64,000 nucleotides of DNA, from NCBI GenBank assembly GCA_963682175.1, contig OY821774.1:41492201-41556200 (forward strand). Direction: 5' to 3'. This DNA comes from Triglochin maritima (taxonomy: Eukaryota; Streptophyta; Magnoliopsida; Alismatales; Juncaginaceae). The notes beneath the pieces are model-generated. The model worked only from the letters and a program-made list of their open reading frames with translations. It did no database searches and was not told where the DNA came from. The position numbers and the translations under genes are program-made. Shown piece after piece: positions 9,583 through 20,689 of this stretch; position 1 is the stretch's first letter, and each line of letters begins with the position of its first letter.

Positions 9583-11885
9583 TGTTGGGTTTAGGGTTTT
9601 TAAACCAAAATGTTTCTCTCCTCTCTTTTTCTTTTGGTCCAGGCCATCTCCCTCTCTCGTTTCTTCTTCCTTTTCCCCGGTGATCCAGAGGTGGTGGAGG
9701 CGGCGTCAGCGCAAGGCGCGGCGTGATCATGGAGGCTTCTGTTGTTGAGCGAATCTTCGGTGTGCTCCGTCTTCGTCTTGAGGTATGTCGGCTTTTAGTG
9801 AGGTTTTGTTGTTTCCCCACGTTGGTAGGAAGTTGAGGTCGGTCGCGGGAGGTCGGAGACCTTGCCGGCGACGAGAAAACGACGTAAAATCCTCAGCATG
9901 CGCGGGGTTGCTGTCGACCAACGGTCGACCAGTTTTACTGTTTTGCCCCACTTTAACCAACACCGGTTGCATGTGTGTTGGTGAGTTGGAGGCTTCCTGT
10001 TGGTTTTCGGTCGACCGCTCCTAGCGGTTGGTTCGATCGGAACCCCTGAGTCGGTTGACCGAATAGTCTTGTGTGATTTTGACCAACTCCGGATTTTGAC
10101 CTCGTATTCGGTCGACCGGTTTTAGACTACTATCTGCCCGTTTGGACTTAAGTGATGCACATAATAGTTCGACCGTTGTAGACTTTCGGGCGACCGAACC
10201 TATTGGGGACAGTCGACCAGTTAGCCTTTTTCGGTCGACCGTTTGTGTGCAGAACTGAATTCCTGGTCCTTGTGATTGTGTCAACTCTGTCCACTTAGAG
10301 CGTGAGCCGGGAGGTGACGGCGGCTACGTGCTCGTGCCTGCCTGGGGACCGCCATATGGAAGAGTGTGGACACTTGGGTCGCGCCACCTCCGTGATGGAC
10401 TGTGGTGTGACGCGTAGTTGCTTGACTATCTGTAGAGTAGCAGACCTGAGGGATCGCGGATCCCAATGCGTGTTGACGCATGGCTCGTGGAGCATGATGA
10501 TCGTGCAGACTACAGTCTGGACCCGTCCGATGTTGTGTCGGACGTATGTTGTACCGCCGAGGTTGTGTCGGCGATGCCGTCGAGGTTTTTGCCGGCGATA
10601 ATGGTGCCGACGATGTGCCGGCTTGTGGTTGTGTCGTCCGATGTTGTGTCGGACGTATGTTGTACCGCCGATGTTGTGTCGACGATGCCGCAGATGTTGT
10701 TCCGGCGATGATCCCCGATTGGGCACCTATCTTAGGATGTTGACCGACTGGGCTACGACTCTGTCGAGGTGGTGTAGACCACGTGGTTCTTTGTGCGGAA
10801 GTGCGGACGCTCCTCACTGATCCCTTTGGTTCGAGTAGTCGTGTGTGGGGGTGCGTCGCGTACTGTCTGTAAGACCGTATGTGCCTACGGTAGGTTTCCG
10901 AGGGAGACCTGTTGTTGTTGCTGGACTGATGTCCATGTTGACCCTTGAGGGTCCTTGTGTTGTTGGACTGGGGTCCTGTTTACCCTTGGAGGGATTTGAT
11001 GCATTGCAGATGTTGATATGACATGCTACTAGTATGATATGTTCATTTACCGTACTATTACATTTCCTATAGGCGAGCTTGACATACGGGGTTTCTTAAT
11101 GGGAAACTCAGGCATCGTTGTTTGATTCATGTTTCAGGACCACAGTAGGTTCTGTCGGGTGGTGACAACGAACGCACACATTTTGAGACCAGGATCCTCT
11201 TCGGACTCTTCGAGGTCGTCATGATTACTTGTACCTAGGGGTGTAAACGGGTGGGGTACGGGTCGGGTATGTCCCTACCCGTACCCGTACCTGGCTAAAT
11301 TAGCGAGTACGGGTACGGGTATATACCCGGCAAAAAACATGTATACCCGTACCCGACCCGTACCCGTTAGGTTAGCAGGTACGGGGCGGGTAAACAGGTA
11401 TATCAGGTATAATATATAATATATAAAAATATAATATGTAGTATATAAAGTATATATTATATATAAAAATATATAATATATAACATATAAAATATATAAA
11501 AATATTAAAAATATATTATTTAAAAATTTATAATATATCTTAACGGGTATACGGGTAAACGGGTACGGGTAATGAGTATACCCGTACCCGACCCGTTTAT
11601 TAACCGGGTAAACGGGTATACGGGTTTGAATTTTTAAACGGGTATGAATTTTTGTGCCCATACCCGTACCCGACCGGGGCGGGTGACCGGGTATACGGGT
11701 ATTACCCGCCCTGTTTACACCCCTACTTGTACCTGTCTTTTGTAGTATTGTTGTAATCATGTCTTTTGACAAACTCTGTTGTATTATTGGTGCACCGACT
11801 GTTGATTTATATGTGTAGCATTCCCGTTGATGAGTTTTATCTGATGGTTTAAATTTTTAAATTTTCGTTGTTTCGGGATGTTACA
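9583..11885 (-). mobile_element. LTR-like unit B, truncated inverted copy of unit A
   Basis: On the minus strand it starts TGTAACATCCCGAAACAACG at 11885, matching the start of unit A, and shares blocks with A throughout: the CTCAGGCAT region, the GTGTGGGGGTGCGTC region, the GGATCCGCGATCC region, the GTGAGCCGGGAGGTGACGG block and the cluster of GGTCGACCG motifs (9910-10235). Its other end stops at TAAACCCAACA (about 9583), corresponding to about 3131 in A, so the terminal 180 bp present in A are missing. Near 10528-10700 the sequence GTTGTGTCGGACGTATGTTG is duplicated about 110 bp apart. A hAT MITE sits inside (11236-11725). Reading frames in the unit (for example 10281-10817 minus) follow its short repeats and are not gene-like. 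Confidence 0.65.
11236..11725. mobile_element. hAT-type hairpin MITE with 8-bp target duplication
   Basis: The termini are TAGGGGTGTAAACGGG and the inverse CCTGTTTACACCCCTA. An exact 8-bp duplication, CTTGTACC, flanks the element (11228-11235 and 11726-11733), as expected for hAT elements. The arms are built of degenerate ACGGGT/ACCCGT hexamers and enclose an AT-rich centre of TATATA and AAAATAT runs (about 11405-11540). No transposase is present. The same region of unit A (about 1420-1445) lacks the element, which supports insertion after the two units diverged. Confidence 0.9.
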
Positions 11886-12284
11886 CTAGGAGTCCCAAAT
11901 CTGTAATCCCACTGCCGTACGTATCAGACAATTTGGTAAGTAGGTGGGCAATTCCACGACACCAGACAATTTGGGTTTTTTAAACAAATTAAGCGAATGT
12001 AACTTAGTTAAACAACTAAAACTGTTCGGGACGTTTCCAGATAATATGCTCATGCTTAAATTCAATTCTAATGAAATATTTCCAAGACATTCTGAAGTAC
12101 AACCGTCTAATATGTTGTCTTAAAGTTTCAATGGTAATATATTCTATGACGACATTAAAAAAATCTAAAATTCTGCCAAGAAATTTGTTTTCTTAAAGGA
12201 AAAGACACTGTAGTTTTGCTAAATTCACAACTTTTGATGGTAAGTGAATCAAAGGGTTAGAACCAACAAGCATGTTGTCCACTT

Positions 12285-12400
12285 CTTTTTTGCATCTTCT
12301 ACGAGGAACCTCGTCAGATCGTGGAATTCATTTACAGGATGGTCTCAGACCCTTCTAATTTTCAAGACCTTGTTCGAGCACATCACTGAACCCTTTTTGC
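12285..12400. repeat. Diverged duplicate of the segment at 15885-16000
   Basis: Both segments share a TCTTCT..GA..AAC.CGTCAG start, then GGATGGTCTCAG (12338) or AGATGGTCTCAG (15921), and then TTTC(C/A)AAGACC(T/G)TGTTC. Identity is moderate and extends over about 110 bp. No coding sense is evident. Confidence 0.5.
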
Positions 12401-15095
12401 TGCTCTTCAGGCTAGCCCACAGAAGGCAAGGTCACTATTTGGCTTTCTTCTTGCATTCCTCATAGGACTAGTCTAGCTACCAATCGTATGTAGTTGAAGT
12501 TCTGCCGCTCGTCAGCAGACTGGTTAGAACCGATATGCTACATCATCAGTTGGATTACCTCTGCAAATGTAAAACAAATGGGAATCAGGACAAGGAACTA
12601 AATGAGGATTCATATAGAACACTTCATAATAAAAATCTCATTATACAAGTAAGGTCAAATATCTACAAGTAAATTACAATTTACAAATGTTTGAAACATT
12701 TTTAGCGATCAAGATGATGGAATAAAGCCCAAGGCAGGCAAGAATATTGAGGTGAATCAATATAATGAGAGAACATACAGAACCAAGCCAGGGTGTCCAT
12801 TATTGTTTCAGATAGGCAGTTTGATGAAAAGAGAATCAGCACATTGGAATTTAAAAAAAATGTTTACATTATTATAAATCAAAAGGATAGACGTGTTTGC
12901 TCATCCAAAATAAGCACTCTATACTTACTGGAGGAAAATAAAATAAAGTGAAATCATTTTCGCAGAACCAAACTATATCGAGATCAGAGTATCATTTGAT
13001 ACATTAAATCAGAGTCGTGTGGCAGTAAGGACAAGATATGGAGTTGCATATTCACTTTGTTCATGGGCAGCAGAACAAAAAACAGAAGGAGAGAACCAAA
13101 ACAGGGGTGGAGACACAGATGTTGTAACAGCTCGGGTTCATCACAAGGTAGCAACATCCAAATATACATAGCTTCTAGAGCAAGAGGAGAACAAATGCTT
13201 CGCAAGAAACCTGCAAATACGTTTTGTCATTAAAATATCATAAATTGGATATTGAAAATAAACAGATGAAAATACACTTCCGCTTCTGCTAACAAAGTTT
13301 AGACAACAAAAGATTACTGTATGCAGAATAATTTATAGTTGGAATAAAATGCTGACAGAAGAACACATTCATCTTTCCTTATGAAGAATGGAACAAACAA
13401 TACCAGGAGCATACAATCTTGGAGATGATTTTATATGTATTAGTGCACATGTTATAGAAAAATATTAAGATATTTGAGAGTATGGTTAAATGAGACCCTT
13501 ACCAAGTTGCATCAACATCATTTGCTTTAGATAAATGTGGAAAATTTAAAAGATTTGATGTCTTTCTACTTTCTAGAAAAATTAGTGATTGAGTGGCTTG
13601 CGCCAAGCAAAAGACTGCCCTTCTCCTTCCCTTCTCTTAACATTTCTATTGCTGCCTGCTCTGCTTCGATGGCCCTAATTAGGTTCCTCCAAACCCTTGT
13701 ATGCCTACAGTTGATAGATGGTATAGCTAAAACCTCAGAACCATCGGGTCACAGAACCCTATCAATTTCAAACAGATGAAACCCACCAAGAAAAGAACTA
13801 AGGAGACCATACAAGAAATAGTTTTTTATTAAGAACATTTTGCAGTTGACCTGCGGCAAGTTCTTGTTCACACCCTTGAGTTGCATATATAAGTTTCATA
13901 TACCAGATTGTCTGCATCAGCTGTGTTACGTAGTGGAAGTAAACATCAAATTCAATTATGAGGAGCACATATAAGTAGAAAATTTCAAATATTCACAATG
14001 TTACAAGTAATCCACACAACTAACAATACCTTCTTCACAATATTCAAATGCTTATCTAGCATAAGTTGGATGAAACTACTCAAATCCCATCAGTTACTAT
14101 CATTATGGTTGTCAAATGATAGAGGATATCACAGAAAGAAATGCATGGGGACACTAAAATGAACTTTAATTTCAAAAATCATGATGAATCTTATCTGATA
14201 CAACTGACATAACATAAGCAACTGGCCCGTACTACGTTGTCTTTTATTCAGACCATATGGCAACGTCGTACATAGAATATATAAGTACTATGCAAGTGCA
14301 TGAAGCAACATTTTTTTGGCAATAAAATGGCATACACTTGGAAAGATACGGCACAAAAAAATAATAATAGCGTGTTTGAAATTTCAAGCTAAACAGTAAT
14401 GAGGGAATCTAGTTCAAGATTGAGCTACAATCAAGCAATATAAAAATTACAGCTAGAAGTGAAAAAAGGTCAACATTACTTCTAAAAACAAGTATCTAAT
14501 AAGCACCTTTTCATATAGATAATGAGAAAGTGATATATAAATTATTAAAAACAATTATGATAGATAGTAAGAGAATCAAACACTGGAAGAGTACAAGGAA
14601 GGACCTTTACTTTGTCACATTTCTAGCATCTGCAATAGTGGCTCCAAGACACTCCACAACACCGTCTACAAATTACACATCCAATTAGACAAAGTCCATA
14701 GAAAATTGTGTTGCACGCTTTGTCTCTTAATCAAGTTACCCCGACACTCAACTTCAAACTCATTTGGACCTACAAAACTGAATCTTAACATTTTATCAGT
14801 GTAAGAAGTAAGAACACTTCAAATTGGTATAAAACAAGTATATCTAGTAGCATCACAAAATGTGGATCAGATTTTGTTGGCTTCTACCCTAACTAGGATT
14901 ATGGATAGATTTTCATGGAGCAAATGTTTAATCGTGAAACCAACACTATGATTTATGTGCATGATAATTATTTAAGAAGAGAGTATAATTTGTTATGACT
15001 TTTATACATAGATACCATGTTAATAGTACTAAGGTTGGGATTAGTATGTATCTTTCTATGTGTCAGTGAATGCTTCACATACATGAATTAGTATA

Positions 15096-15135
15096 ACAGC
15101 AGCAGCAAACCTTTAATCCAAACTAGTTGGGGTAT
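15096..15135 (-). mobile_element. RTE LINE 3'-tail scrap
   Basis: Plus-strand CAGCAGCAGCAAACCTTTAA followed by TCCAAACTAGTTGGGGTATG is the reverse complement of the RTE 3' tail seen complete near 33230-33279. Confidence 0.55.
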
Positions 15136-15547
15136 GCTACATACATGCATTAGTAATGTAACTAAATAACTGGCGAGCATCATCACCTTAAGAAAAATGA
15201 CAAGTAGCTGAAAGAGGATTCTTGGCAAAGAGACCAGTACATATAATACCACATACCAAAAGCGATAAAAGGTTGATAAGAAAACCTCGAGAAAAAGAAC
15301 AAACTTTTCAGATGAAATTTACAGGTATCTTACACCAAAACGGATTTGTACAAGTGTTTATGAATCTTGAATCAAGAATTATATCTCATTCATGATATTC
15401 AGAATTACAATTTTTCAATGTCAAATGTCACATTATACGTGTTAATTTGTTGAACCATTTGAGATAAATGTGAACCAACACATGATACATTTTCACATAT
15501 TACTTTGTTTGGAAAATAATAATCAGCACAGAAAAAAAATGCAACGA

Positions 15548-15605
15548 TTACAACAACACAAAGCATTTAATCCCAAACTAGTTGAAGTAGGCTAGAAATG
15601 AACTT
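15548..15605 (-). mobile_element. RTE LINE 3'-tail scrap
   Basis: Plus-strand ACAACAACACAAAGCATTTAA then TCCCAAACTAGTTG and GTAGGCTAGAAATG: the same reverse-complemented tail as at 4756 and 15096, ending abruptly. Confidence 0.55.
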
Positions 15606-16209
15606 TGTTTGGAAAATAATAATCAACACAAACAAAACAAAACAAAACAAATGTAATGATTAACAAAATTATTTCAGAATACGGGTGACTCAACAAATTG
15701 TTACTTTGGATAAAATGTACCTACATGTTTCAACTGGTCCTTGTGGAGGCTTAGTTGCTGAAAGAGAGCAGGTGAAGCTCATAACAAGGTAGTGATGCAA
15801 AGAGGGAATGATTCTTAAAAAAATCAACAAAAGAGTATATTTTATTTCATTGATTTAGTAGTTAGTACTTGCCTCTTCATCTTCTCTGAGAGAACTCATC
15901 AGGCCCTGGAACTTTTCTACAAGATGGTCTCAGCGCCATCTCATTTCCAAGACCGTGTTCTAGCCCTCATCGGCTAGAACCACATCACCAACCTTTTCCC
16001 TTTGCTTTCTTTCAGCTTTTGCTCTGACTTTATCCATAAATATCAAGTCTGTCTTAGTCCACAGATATTGATGTCACTATTTGGTTTGTCCTTGCATTTC
16101 TTTTCACAACACTTGCTTTACCATACTCCAATGCGCCATTTAGGGTTTAGAATGTCACATTGCTTGCAATTGTCTAACGACAGAGTGAAACAAAGCACCA
16201 TGGTCTAAT

Positions 16210-16481
16210 TCACTGACGTAGGCACCCAATCACACTGATATTGTAGGAGACAACATTTGATTTTCGACCTTTGGAGACCATATTTTCAAATGTCGTTATC
16301 ATTTCTTCAAACTCCCCACTCTGAAATTTCCATCCATTGAGGTACTTTCGTCTTTTCCCATTTGGGCAAAAAGGTTCAACACTTAGTGAGCTTCTTTTGG
16401 CATTCATTTCTTGCAAAAAGCTCAAACCAACACATTCAAGGTTAGAGTATTTGGAGAAATCCCATGATCCATCATTCCATC
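16210..16481 (-). pseudogene. Decayed C-terminal PPR repeats below PPR copy 2
   Basis: Just past the stop of PPR copy 2 the minus-strand translation still resembles the C-terminal repeats of copy 1: MMDHGISPNTLTLNVLV followed by a stop, then fragments similar to GEFGEMMKILEEMVSKG (here GEFEEMITTFENMVSKG) and VVSYTIVIKGCC (here NVVSYNISVIGCL). Frameshifts and stops interrupt it. It shows that copy 2 once extended further and was cut short by the stop at 16482-16484. Confidence 0.8.
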
Positions 16482-18359
16482 TTAACTTTTAACAGAATTA
16501 CACGTTGCAGCATCTGGAAGTGTGTCATGATCCTTCATCTCCTCCAACAAAACTTCTAACTCGTTGAACTTTTCAAGGCGAACAAGTTCATTTATTATAG
16601 AATTATAAGTAACGAAGTTAGGTCGCAAACCCAAATTGTACATCTTGTTAAGCCATGTTAGGGCTTCATCAACATTTTTATTCTTACAATACCCGTTGAT
16701 CAAGATATTAAATGAATAAATGTTTGGTACAAGCCCTTTCAATGTTATCGACTTAAAAAGTAGCACAGCGTCTTCCACCCGACCAGCTAGACAATATCCA
16801 TGCATCAAGGTGTTATGAGAAACTATGCCAGGTATGTGCCACTTTTCTTCCATTAAACTAAAAACCTTTTGTGCTTCTTTGATTCTCCATTGCTTGCATA
16901 ATGAATCTAGCAAAATGCTGAAGGTTACCTGATCAGGCAAAACCTCTTGACTTGTCATTCTCTTGAAAATTTCAATTGCTTCCTTCAAACAACCTGCTTT
17001 GCAATGTGCCTCAAGAGGACTGTTATAGGAGAAAACATTAGGCACAACCTTGTTCTTACTCATCTCCTCAAGAAGGTTGAGTGCCTTATCTATATGTTTT
17101 TGTTTGCAATATACATGAATGAGGCTACTGTAAGTGACAACATTGGGTATAACACCATTCTTTCTCATCTCCTCAAAAAGTTTCAATGCCATATCTATCC
17201 ATTCTTGTTTGCAACATTCATGAATAAGGGTACTATAGCAGACAACATTTGGAGCAATTCCATTCTTGCTCATTTTTTCGAAAAGCTCTAATGCCTTGTC
17301 TATTCTTTCTTGTTCACAATATCCATGGATAAGGCTGCTATAACTGTAAACATTGAGAGCAACTCCATTCCAACTTATCTCCTCAAACAGCTCAAGTGCC
17401 CTGTCAATTTGTTTTTGTTTGCAGTGTCCATATATAAGGCTACTATAAGTGACAACATCAGGGGCAACTCCATTCTTACTCATCTCCTCAAAAAGGTTCA
17501 CTGCTTCAACCATCCGTTCTTGTTTGCAGTATTCGTGAATAAGGCTACTATAACAGATGACATCTGGCGCAAGCCCATTCCTTTTCATCTTCTCGAAAAG
17601 CTCAAACACCTTGTCCGTCATTCCTTTCTTGCTATATCCATCAATAAGGCTACTATAGGAGACAACATCAGGCACAACTCCATTCTCACCCATCTCCTCA
17701 AAAAGCTCGAGTGCTCTGTCCATTCTTCCTCGCTTGCAGAGGCCATCGATTATCATGTTATACACATTGGCATTCGGTGAACAATCAGAGTTACCGGTGT
17801 TCTTCATAAGTTGGAGCATTTGAAGGGCAGTTTCTAAGTACCCACATCTACAAGCGCCTTTAATAAGGGATCCGTAGGTGATGACGTTCGGGGCGAAGCC
17901 AAAGGCCTCCATTTTCCTAACCAAAGCCAGAGCTTCATCAAACCTAGATGCGGAGCAAAGACCGTGGACTAAAGTACTCAACTTCACTAGGTCAGGGGAA
18001 TTCCCACCACGTTTGATCATGGTTCCGAGAAAACTAAACCCGAGATCGACATTGGGGATGCGGCAGCAGGAGTTGATGAGAATGCCGTAGGTGAAGTGAT
18101 CGGGAGACATGCGGCCGGACAACATCATTCGGTTGTAGAGAGAGAGCACGGATTTGGGTTGTTTGGATGACTTGAGGACGGCGTTGAAGAGCATGTTGAT
18201 GGTGACGATTATGGAAGGAGTTCTGAGGTGAATCAATTTGTCGAACAGTTGGTGGGCTTCGGGCAAGAGTAGCGGTTTCGAAGATCCGTTCTTGATGGAG
18301 CATCTTTCCCTGGCATACTTCTCGAGTGGATGGACGCCGACGCACCTCCTCGTCGCCAT
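16482..18359 (-). CDS. P-class PPR protein, restorer-of-fertility-like (copy 2)
   Basis: An open frame of 625 residues from the ATG at 18359 (MATRRCVGVHPLEKYARERC); the upstream in-frame codons hold no other ATG before a stop. The basic N-terminus suits organelle targeting (inference). Sixteen complete P-type PPR motifs follow from about residue 50, then a partial one ending ATCNSVKS. Six central motifs (the sixth to eleventh) are strongly alike, each near TYSSLIHGYCKQ..IDKALELFEEMSKNGVAPD; copy 1 has no counterpart for them, so they probably arose by internal repeat expansion. Relative to copy 1 the protein lacks about five C-terminal repeats, whose remains lie just downstream. No introns or E/DYW domains are seen. 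The expected role is sequence-specific binding of an organelle transcript; the real target and expression are unknown. It may be functional despite the shorter C-terminus, or an early pseudogene. Confidence 0.85.
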   Translation of the reverse strand: MATRRCVGVHPLEKYARERCSIKNGSSKPLLLPEAHQLFDKLIHLRTPSIIVTINMLFNAVLKSSKQPKSVLSLYNRMMLSGRMSPDHFTYGILINSCCRIPNVDLGFSFLGTMIKRGGNSPDLVKLSTLVHGLCSASRFDEALALVRKMEAFGFAPNVITYGSLIKGACRCGYLETALQMLQLMKNTGNSDCSPNANVYNMIIDGLCKRGRMDRALELFEEMGENGVVPDVVSYSSLIDGYSKKGMTDKVFELFEKMKRNGLAPDVICYSSLIHEYCKQERMVEAVNLFEEMSKNGVAPDVVTYSSLIYGHCKQKQIDRALELFEEISWNGVALNVYSYSSLIHGYCEQERIDKALELFEKMSKNGIAPNVVCYSTLIHECCKQEWIDMALKLFEEMRKNGVIPNVVTYSSLIHVYCKQKHIDKALNLLEEMSKNKVVPNVFSYNSPLEAHCKAGCLKEAIEIFKRMTSQEVLPDQVTFSILLDSLCKQWRIKEAQKVFSLMEEKWHIPGIVSHNTLMHGYCLAGRVEDAVLLFKSITLKGLVPNIYSFNILINGYCKNKNVDEALTWLNKMYNLGLRPNFVTYNSIINELVRLEKFNELEVLLEEMKDHDTLPDAATCNSVKS

Positions 18360-18413
18360 CGGGAGTTGCGGAAAGCGACGGCGACGGAGCGATTTTGGTT
18401 GGAAGGACAGCAC

Positions 18414-19286
18414 ACCCTATGCCTGCCTGGAGTTGGGAACGTGGTTGGATGTTCGAGGTTCTAAAGTCTAACCTACTCGGCCCACGTGAGTACGTGAACT
18501 TTATTTTTTTTTCTAATTCGTTGATTGAAAACATCTTAATAAATTAGACATTGGTGTTTAAACTGAATCGTTGATTCAAATTGTTGAATCTGAATCTTTC
18601 TGGATCTTAATCGCTCGTAAAAAAAATTCAACTCAAATCTTGTTACCACTGAAATCTTGTAACGAAATCTTAAATAATTTGAAATAACAAACCGTATAAA
18701 TTTAAATTTTTTATTTTATTTTTGAACGGACGTCTGCAACAGACGTCTCTCCCATAGGGAAAGTGTTTTAGCTAGACTCATGGGGGCGTCTTAGCCAGAT
18801 GCTTACCCCATAGAGGGGAGGGGCGTTTTACTCAGACGCTCCTGCCTTTTTCTTTTATTTTTGAAATTCGCGTGATCCAGACGTTTCGCGAGACATTTTC
18901 GTGGTGTTGGTACTGGTAAAGTAATGAAAACTTAGACAGACGTGACGGAAGTTGTAATAAATGGATTGTAAAGGGCAAAATGGTAATTAGACGTGCGATT
19001 TAAGTAGTTTTCCGACGACGAAACGTGTTTAAATTACCAATTTTAAAAGTTACACCTTTGGATTAACAATCTTTAGGTGTAGGGTTTTGGGTTGAATTTT
19101 TCCATTTCAATTTGAATTGAATCTAAATTTGAATTTGTTGAATCATATTTTAGTTTGGGTTTGGAACGAGTGTATTTTTAAACCAACTCGACCAATCTTT
19201 TTCTCATATTAATTGCAATTTGTACCTTTCATCTTTGACTTGATTGTACTTTACACCACCATCTTTGGGAAATATCGGATTCCCAC
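18414..19286. other. 5' flank of PPR copy 2, no gene seen
   Basis: Presumed promoter side of PPR copy 2. Contains an exact hairpin with 8-bp arms at 18729-18747 (GACGTCTG CAA CAGACGTC) followed by several scattered AGACG motifs up to about 18900. No coding motif seen. Confidence 0.4.
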
Positions 19287-20215
19287 TAGACTCGGGTATT
19301 GGGTCGTGTCGGGCTTGAGGTGGCTCGGTTTTTGTCGTGTTGTGCCAACACGCCACTGTTCCAACGGCTCTAAGAGTCGTTGGAGGCTGACGTCAACGTC
19401 ACCCTTTCGGTCGTTGGTTTTTTAATTTGTTTTACTAAACTACCCCTACACTCTATATAAACCATTAACTCTCTCATTTTATTCACACAAATCTCTCCAA
19501 ATCTTCTATAAATTTTCTTTAATTACTCTGATTTTGGTGGAGACAGGTCGAGTTTAAGCTAAAGCGTGAAGCCTAAAGTCATAAGCAGACTGCTGCCGAT
19601 TTCGCAACTCCTCCACTCTTCATTTCCCAAGCTTTTCTAAATGTTTTTAGTAGTTAATTTTAGTTAATCAATCGTCATCACGAGTTTCTCATTTATGGGG
19701 GGAAAATTTACTTTTTGTTTGCATGTTTAGTAATTTTCATGGTTTTATCATATGATTCTGAAGATAATGATAACTCACAACCTCCCCTTGTTAATCCACT
19801 TAAACCTAAGGACAGAAATACTAGAAAAAAACATTTCCAGTATGAAATGATTTTGAGTAATGACAAGAAGAAGAGGGTAACACAACCGTTATTTATAAAC
19901 ATTGTCCTCACATATATTTCGCTAAGTCAAGTGGAAGAACTGATCATCTAGGTATACATATACTTGCTTGTAAAGTTAAGAATATCCTGAATCGGTAGTG
20001 AGTTCACGCTAATATATTGTTTCTCGAATTGAGTCAACAATTATTAATAAATAAATTCATTATTTTGGGGGGAAAATAAATTGTGTTTGTCTTTTTGTTA
20101 ATTTAACTGTGATTGTATACTTCAAATTTAAAAAAACAATCGAAAAATCAAAACCTGACCCGACCAAACGAAGGAAAACCCAACCCGACACCCCATGGAT
20201 CCGGCACTGCACGAC
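19287..20215 (+). mobile_element. hAT transposon fragment with BED finger, same family as 53115-56045
   Basis: It starts TAGACTCGGGTATTGGGTC, matching the terminus TAGACCTGGGTACCGGGTC of the hAT remnant at 53115. The 5' leader also matches that element's opposite end: a CTATATAAACC TATA-like box near 19455, then CTCTCATTTTATTCAC and AAAGCCTAAAG-like blocks. Downstream, after KDRNTRKKHF..NDKKK, a second frame reads KHCPHIYFAKSSGRTDHLGIHILAC, which resembles a BED zinc finger with its second Cys replaced by His. GACCCGACC-rich sequence at about 20155-20200 may be the opposite end. The catalytic part is missing, so this is an internally deleted or truncated copy. The right boundary is approximate. 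Confidence 0.6.
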
Positions 20216-20451
20216 CAGTTGAAAATATGATCGTTGGGGCTCAACCTCATCATCACCCAATCACAATCTTCTAGCATGGCAATCATATTTCTCTCCAAGG
20301 AAAGATATCAAGCATTCAAACATCCTAATTTAGCATGTACAACGACTATGAAAGCCAGTAGATAATATATAGTCATCTATGTATTATGTAAACACACAAC
20401 ACAATAATAAGAAATATATTCAATCACACATCTCTCGTATCAACTTTGATA

Positions 20452-20463
20452 TGGTATCAGAGC
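20452..20463 (+). other. Primer-binding site of copia element 1
   Basis: TGGTATCAGAGC, complementary to the 3' end of initiator tRNA-Met, lies just after a probable 5' LTR end (CGTATCA, ending at 20442). The start of that LTR was not found. Confidence 0.75.
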
Positions 20464-20689
20464 ATTGATCCGAGAAATCACAAACCTCAAACTCCCCCGG
20501 AGATCCTCATCGGCTTCCCTCATCCAAGGAGGTTGAAGGTGACAATAGACAACATCCATACCCAACAAAAACAACCAAAACATGTCGGACGGTACCGGAG
20601 GTGAACCACCCCTAATGCCTTGTCACAACATCCTTAAACGAAACAAATTATCTCTCTTGGGCTCGGACGGTGACTCTTTCCCTCAGTGA

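Larger units (their letters stand above)
11886..16209. other. Long intergenic stretch without recognised genes
   Basis: About 4.3 kb between LTR-like unit B and the decayed tail of PPR copy 2. No frame of more than about 80 codons has a recognisable motif. It contains two RTE 3'-end scraps (about 15096-15135 and 15548-15605, both minus orientation) and a diverged duplicated segment (12285-12400 against 15885-16000). It could hold spliced untranslated exons of PPR copy 2, but I cannot show this. Confidence 0.5.

Noticed and set aside
10281..10817. 178-codon minus-strand frame with repeated GTTSAAS phrases
   Set aside because: It lies inside LTR-like unit B and follows the short DNA repeats of that unit; the counterpart in unit A does not keep the frame.
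16947..17780. Two long plus-strand frames opposite PPR copy 2
   Set aside because: They are mirror frames of the repeated PPR motifs (periodic KATISDNIR-like phrases) and have no independent support.
20452..20463. tRNA-like sequence
   Set aside because: TGGTATCAGAGC here and at the other sites is a retrotransposon primer-binding site; no cloverleaf surrounds it.
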